Source: Hofstenia miamia (lineage: Eukaryota; Xenacoelomorpha; Acoela). From it: a DNA stretch of 64,000 nucleotides. Positions within the stretch are counted from its first letter, which is position 1, and each line of letters opens with the position of its first letter. The position numbers and the translations under genes are program-made. Below the pieces are notes generated by a model. That model had not been told where the DNA came from and did no database searches. It saw nothing but the letters and a program-made list of their open reading frames with translations. Shown in pieces: positions 59,293-64,000 of the stretch. The stretch lies in contig SCFE01000042.1 in NCBI GenBank assembly GCA_004352715.1, positions 777,963-841,962 on the forward strand. The letters are read 5' to 3'.

Positions 59293-59813
59293 TATATTTC
59301 TTGTACAATTACAGACAATAAAGGCTAGTTAATGTAATGTAATATTCACTTGCAACACTAAGCCATGCGATACAATACTTACGTATGGTGCATACAAGAA
59401 GAAATGCAAAACAGAGGTTAGGCACAATAATTTTGATGAAAAATTTCTAACGAAAGTCAAAGTGTGTTTGATCCTTTAATGTTTTGGCATAAAAAGCGGT
59501 TGGAGTTTCCAATACTTTCAGCTATTGCACGCTAGATATTTGTCATTCAAGCAGCATCTGCCTAGTTAGAAAGGCAATTTTCTGCCTTGAGTCCTATAGT
59601 CATGCCTTCAAGAAACCAACTTGCAGATGATACTGTGGAGGCCGTTTCAGTTCGCATATAAAACTGATTTGATTTGTTGACTAAATTTTTTGAGGAAGTA
59701 CATTTTATTTCATATTTTGTCTAATTTTGCACTCTGATGTGTCTGTGGGTCAGCCCTGTGTGGGTTTTGGGTCACTGTGGGTTGTGAGTCAGTAGGATTG
59801 ACCCACTTGCAAC
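59293..59813. other. No gene; GGGTCA-rich patch
   Basis: At 59740-59810 short GGGTCA and GTGGGT units recur just outside the hAT element, resembling the GGGTC-rich repeat at 15.5 and 23.7 kb. Confidence 0.4.
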
Positions 59814-60561
59814 CAGTGTTGGCAATTTAATTTAATCCTTTAAAAGGGTCAATAAAGGATCCTTTAAATAATCCTTTATTTAAACTAGATTAGTTTAAAT
59901 GATTTTAGTTTGAACTATCATTCAAAAGAAACACTCTAGTTTAAACTAATCCTTTGAAAGAATTCCAATATAAAGAGAAAATAAGTAGTAAATCTGCAAG
60001 GGGCCATTCAATGTTACGTATTACTGTAGTTGTACTGACAACCTCCCACAGTTGGATGGTCCTATAGAAGAGGCATGTAGTTCCTTTGGACTAGAAAATG
60101 CACATACATGTAGATTGCAGCTCCAGCTGCACCACCAACTACCATAGACAATCCAATTACTGATTTTGAGATGTGTTCTTTTGAGTTTTCAAAAGCAAGA
60201 GAGCAGAGAAAAATTTTCCCCTCCTTCAGCAAGTAGCAAGAGTAATTTTGTGCACAATTCCATTGCCTGCTGTAGCAGAAAGAACATTTGTGTTGACCTG
60301 CTACTGGAGGTTCTATTTATCAATGAGGAAATTACAGACTAGGCAGCAATGTATTGTGAATAAACAATTGTATTATTTTTAAGCTTTTTTGCAATTGATT
60401 TTTCATTCTTTTTTCTTTTCCTTTATATTTGCAGAAATTCTTTTTACTTTCCTTTAAATAGCAAAATCACACTAAAAATCCTTTTAAAGGATCCTTTTTT
60501 GAATCATTAAATCCTTTTAATTTTTATGGTCCATTATTGGGAGTTCAAATGACCAGCACTG
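59814..60561 (+). mobile_element. hAT element, internally deleted
   Basis: Left end CAGTGTTGGCAATTTAA, right end the inverse of CAGTGCTGGTCATTTGA. Flanks CTTGCAAC (59806-59813) and CTTACAAC (60562-60569) form an 8-bp target-site duplication with one mismatch. ATCCTTTTAAAGGATCC-type units are clustered in both ends. At about 60235-60350 a plus-strand frame reads LCTIPLPAVAERTFVL and QTRQQCIVNKQLYYF, a relic of the transposase dimerisation region (I-P-x-x-x-V-A-E-R-x-F). Confidence 0.78.
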
Positions 60562-61815
60562 CTTACAACACTGTTTAAAAATGGAGAATGCCTATTATAA
60601 TCAAAAGGCGTGGGTTTTTGATTTCAGTTGCAATTATTCTTCAAGCCAATTACGTAAAAACTTTTCTAGTTTAAGTATAAATATGCAATTAATGGACATT
60701 ACAATTTATTTGTGTCTAAGGACAACTAAATTGATAATACAAATTTAATTGATAATTAATAGTTTAGTCATTCTAATCGATATACTGTATGACTGCACAG
60801 TCTTTGTTAGGTATTTGCTTACTTAGATTTTCTAAAAAGAAAAACTAGAAATGCAAATTATAATGATGAAAACAGTCTATGTGGTCGATTCGGCCCAACA
60901 TTTCAGATGGGTCTGAATATTAAAATATAGTAACAATATTGCTATTCGTTTTAGGAGCTGCACACCAACTTCAGATAATAAATTCAAGCGCTAAGCATAT
61001 TAGATGAAGATTTTAACTGCTTTTTAAACTTTTAAACATAAAACATTCCATAATTTACAACGAAAAAAATCCCGCGTTTGAATTTGATAATCCTGGTATT
61101 CGGGATCCCTGCATAACGCAACCTAATATGTACCTAAATTGTTATAACAACTAGTGCTGTATCCGGGCCGGTTAAACGGTCAGGTTAAGACCGACCGGTT
61201 TGGTTAAAGCCGGCTAATCTGCAGGAGTCGGTTAATCAGGTTAAAATCCTGGTAAGAAATTCTACTTTTTGATTTTCAAAATTTATTGATTTATATGATT
61301 AAAATATTATAAAACAATAGAAAATTGTGCAAATAGTCCTACTTCTGGTTCTAGTCCTAATCTACATTTTTTCACATTAAAATTAATCAAATACAATATT
61401 GCCCACGCTGATATTTCACAAAAGCATTTCAAAAATCACTAAATTTGAGGGGTTGTGATAGGGGTTAGCGTTTGGTAAGTGAAATAGCAATTTGAAATAT
61501 TCACTGAAATTTAGGTATTTCACAAAATTCCTAGCTTCACAATCTTACTGTAGCATATTCACGTATGTCCAAAAGATGATCTGACTGAAGATTATCTTCG
61601 TTAAAATTCATTTTTAATCGATTGCCCTTAATATATTAGACTACGTGTTATCGATTTGAAAATGTTTACTATAAAATTGGTGTGTAGTTTGGTGGATTTA
61701 GACATTCTCTTTGTTTTAACAATCCAAGAGTGCTATTTCAAGACCAAATTGCAAACTACTGTTCCCAAATACGAAAATGCTGAATCGCAAACTTCCAGTT
61801 CAATGTGGATATAAG
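60562..61815. other. No gene; GGTTAAACCGG-rich patch
   Basis: At 61149-61260, AGTGCTGTATCCGGGCCGG followed by GGTTAA/CCGG units looks like one end of a further hAT-type element. The opposite end was not found. Confidence 0.4.
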
Positions 61816-62651
61816 CAGTGCTGGGATTCAAAATTTTAAGGACTGAATCTCTTTTGTATAGTACTTACTAACAACAGGTTCGCTCATTTCCTTCTAAAAC
61901 TAATTATCTCATCATGTCCTAAATGCTTTATTCTGCGCACCACACTTCTATCGAAATTCGGGCTTTGTTTTAGGTCAAAATGCTACAAATTACTGAACAT
62001 GTAGTTTTCAACCAGCTTCAGTGTTGGTCGATTTAAATCACTTGATTTAAATCATTGATTTAAATCGGATTTAAATCATGATTTAAATCAAAGCACATTA
62101 TTAGTTAAATTATTGATTTAAATCAAGTACACTAAAAGAGATGCAAGTAGTGTATTCTAATTGTTTTGAAGTCATTGCCCTGATATTGGAATGAATTGGT
62201 CAGCCCTGAAATGTTGTTTTGCATGTTTTTTATCTTCAGTTTATTTCAAATTGATGAAATTATCGTATTTCATAAATAGTAGTATCAAAAGGATTTCTAA
62301 TATTTGCTACCTTGGAAGATTGTCTGGGTAAAATTGAAATTTAGGTAAAAAAATCCGATTTAAATCAATAAATCCGATTTAAATCAAAAAATCCGATTTT
62401 TTTGATTTTTTAATTTAAATCGGATTTTTTCCCAACACTGACCAGCTTTGAACTTTGTTTTATTCTGTAATAACCGATGAGCCTTAAAATTTTGCAGTTG
62501 AGGCGCAAGCTGGAATATTTTTGGCGAACAAGCGGTTGAGAAACAAAGATCTAATGTCTGTAAAAAGAGGCAAGAACGGGTTCGCTGTTTATCCTGACAT
62601 TCCAAGAACGGGTGCAGAAGTATCTGTGCGAACCCCTGAATCCCATCACTT
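61816..62651. mobile_element. Older hAT element hosting a nested MITE
   Basis: Left end CAGTGCTGGGATTCAAAA, right end the inverse of AAGTGATGGGATTCAGG (13 of 17 matching). GATATAAG flanks both sides (61808-61815 and 62652-62659), a perfect 8-bp target-site duplication. Its original length is about 406 bp; the rest is the nested MITE at 62019-62440 and that MITE's target duplication. No coding relic seen. Confidence 0.8.
62019..62440 (+). mobile_element. 422-bp hAT-type MITE, copy 2 (nested)
   Basis: Same termini and GATTTAAATC arrays as the copy at 25087. ACCAGCTT flanks both sides (62011-62018 and 62441-62448), a perfect 8-bp target-site duplication. Differences from copy 1 include GTTG for TTTG near 62212 and a C/A change near 62248. 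Confidence 0.95.
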
Positions 62652-62963
62652 GATATAAGCTCCATAACCTATGAACAGTCTATACATGGGAATAGAATAT
62701 ATTATTCCTTTTAGCTTAAGTATGAATATAGATGTATGTACATGTAACTATTGAAGCGCAGTGAATTTTTAAGCAACCGGACAACACTAATGACAACTAT
62801 CAATGCAGTTTACGTCAAAATCCAAGTCATATTACTTTTACTCACATCACTGAGAGAACCTAAATTTTTCTATAAAATCATAATTAATTGTCGTTTTCAA
62901 CAGATTTATCAGCACATTACAATAATTTACATATGAGTAAGCTATTTTTATCAATACAACACC
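62652..62963. other. No gene seen
   Basis: About 0.3 kb between the older hAT element and MITE copy 3. A 61-codon frame is not supported. Confidence 0.5.
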
Positions 62964-63386
62964 CAGTGTTGGGAAAAAATCCGATTTAAATTAAAAAATC
63001 AAAAAAATCGGATTTTTTGATTTAAATCGGATTTATTGATTTAAATCGGATTTTTTTACCTAAATTTCAATTTTACCCAGACAATCTTCCAAGGTAGCAA
63101 ATATTAGAAATGCTTTTGATACTACTATTTATGAAATACGATAATTTCATCAATTTGAAATAAACTGAAGATAAAAAAACATGCAAAACAACATTTCAGG
63201 GCTGACCAATTCATTCCAATATCAGGGCAATGACTTCAAAACAATTAGAATACACTACTTGCATCTCTTTTAGTGTACTTGATTTAAATCAATAATTTAA
63301 CTAATAATGTGCTTTGATTTAAATCATGATTTAAATCCGATTTAAATCAATGATTTAAATCAAGTGATTTAAATCGACCAACACTG
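62964..63386 (-). mobile_element. 423-bp hAT-type MITE, copy 3 (inverted)
   Basis: Reverse orientation relative to copies 1 and 2, one base longer (extra T in a T run). ACAACACC flanks both sides (62956-62963 and 63387-63394), a perfect 8-bp target-site duplication. Confidence 0.95.
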
Positions 63387-63416
63387 ACAACACCATAAGT
63401 TCAAATGAAATGATAC

Positions 63417-63590
63417 ATTACACGAAATTTAATTGAGTGATTTACAAGCCCTCTAGGGAGAAAGTAGTTCAGTGAAATTAAATATTTACAAAATATTATT
63501 TGAAATTAACTGAACTCAATTTATTGCGATGTTTGAACTAATAGCTCCGGTCCAATGACGCATTATCATTCACTCTCTCAAATGATGCAT
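63417..63590. repeat. Dispersed repeat, copy 2 (first copy near 4.5 kb)
   Basis: ACGAAATTTAATT, AAGCCCTCTAG, TTTGAAATTAA and AATGACGCATTA appear in the same order as at 4470-4640. Confidence 0.45.
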
Positions 63591-63982
63591 AGGGTGCGTT
63601 CGCGCAACGCACCGGTTTTGCACTAAGTGTCAACTTGAGCATTCGCGCATCCACCGGTTTGCATTTTCAGTGCCCACTGAAACCCAACTGTAAACAGCGG
63701 AAAAGTTTGTTTACTTAACAATTAAATTTCGTGCACACTACATTCGCGGTGGCAGCGGTAGTCAACCTAATTTACTCTTAGCCAATCAAATGTTGCTTAT
63801 TAACAAGCTCCTTTCTTATTCACCTATTAATAAAGCCGATTTATCGACCTAAAAAATTTAAAAGTTTGTCTTTTTAGTTAAATACGTAATTTTTTACCTA
63901 AAGATTAGTATTTAGCACCTATATAGATTTTTTGCATACTGCGCACAGTGTATGCATTTCAAAATTTTGTATCAAGAGCGCA
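63591..63982. other. No gene; GC-rich hairpin and imperfect repeat
   Basis: GGTGCGTT (63593) and AACGCACC (63606) form a perfect 8-bp inverted repeat around CGCGC. GCGTTCGCGCAACGCACCGG recurs about 43 bp later as GCATTCGCGCATCCACCGG. This locally GC-rich patch could be the end of another DNA transposon. Confidence 0.4.
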
Positions 63983-64000
63983 AATATATATATATATATA
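63983..64000. repeat. (TA)n microsatellite at the window edge
   Basis: TA alternation running off the window. Confidence 0.9.

Noticed and set aside
61149-61260. Another complete hAT element starting AGTGCTGTATCCGGGCCGG
   Set aside because: No inverse terminus or 8-bp duplication could be found, so it is not called as an element.
62384-62665. 93-codon minus-strand frame
   Set aside because: It crosses the right end of MITE copy 2 and the outer hAT element, so it is not a gene.
1-64000. CRISPR arrays, operons, riboswitches, plasmid or phage modules
   Set aside because: The tandem and inverted repeats all resolve to microsatellites or eukaryotic transposon ends; introns, Penelope, LINE and hAT relics rule out a prokaryotic source.

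Overview
This is a piece of an animal (metazoan) nuclear genome, very probably an invertebrate. It is strongly AT-rich, full of (TA)n microsatellites and poor in genes. It carries spliced genes with GT-AG introns plus relics of at least six classes of eukaryotic transposon: Ty3-like LTR, non-LTR LINE, Penelope-like, hAT, Tc1/mariner, and a DDE transposon I cannot assign to a superfamily. I cannot fix the phylum. There are eight assembly gaps (runs of N) and one isolated N; two gaps are about 1,000 N, which looks like a default size, and most gaps abut (TA)n tracts.

Only two host genes are well supported, and both were assembled here from two exons. The first is a rhodopsin-family GPCR on the minus strand (exons 20665-20387 and 17986-17369, 298 residues). 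The splice is confirmed by the exact 25-residue spacing from the TM3 cysteine to the arginine of the D-R-L motif. The second is a 192-residue protein on the plus strand (38184-38382 and 39684-40063) with a phase-1 intron and faint FAM181-like similarity at its N-terminus. A phosphatase-like fragment (32973-33205) is weaker.

Layout: 1-4.6 kb, an open minus-strand ORF at the edge and a decayed Ty3-like element ending in a polypurine tract and LTR start. 4.6-9.5 kb, gaps, a composite repeat and a foldback element. 9.8-16.3 kb, LINE fragments in both orientations and a hAT relic. 17.4-20.7 kb, the GPCR. 20.7-24.8 kb, no genes. 24.8-26.5 kb, a LINE split by a hAT MITE, and a retroelement RNase H relic. 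26.5-35 kb, mostly empty apart from one repeat seen across many marine animals. 35-37.5 kb, a Penelope-like element. 38.2-40.1 kb, the second gene. 42.2-42.9 kb, a second composite-repeat copy. 47.2 kb, a LINE relic. 48.6-51.7 kb, a DDE transposon with about 110-bp TIRs. 51.7-58.1 kb, two half Tc1/mariner copies bracketing a cluster of other relics. 59.8-63.4 kb, nested hAT elements.

The strongest novel signal is a young 422-bp hAT-type MITE family with subterminal GATTTAAATC palindromes. Three near-identical copies each have a perfect 8-bp target-site duplication. One sits inside LINE coding sequence, one inside an older hAT element that also keeps a perfect duplication, and two lie in opposite orientation about 0.5 kb apart. 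No operons, RNA genes, CRISPR arrays or prokaryotic features are present, and the genes show no sign of working together.
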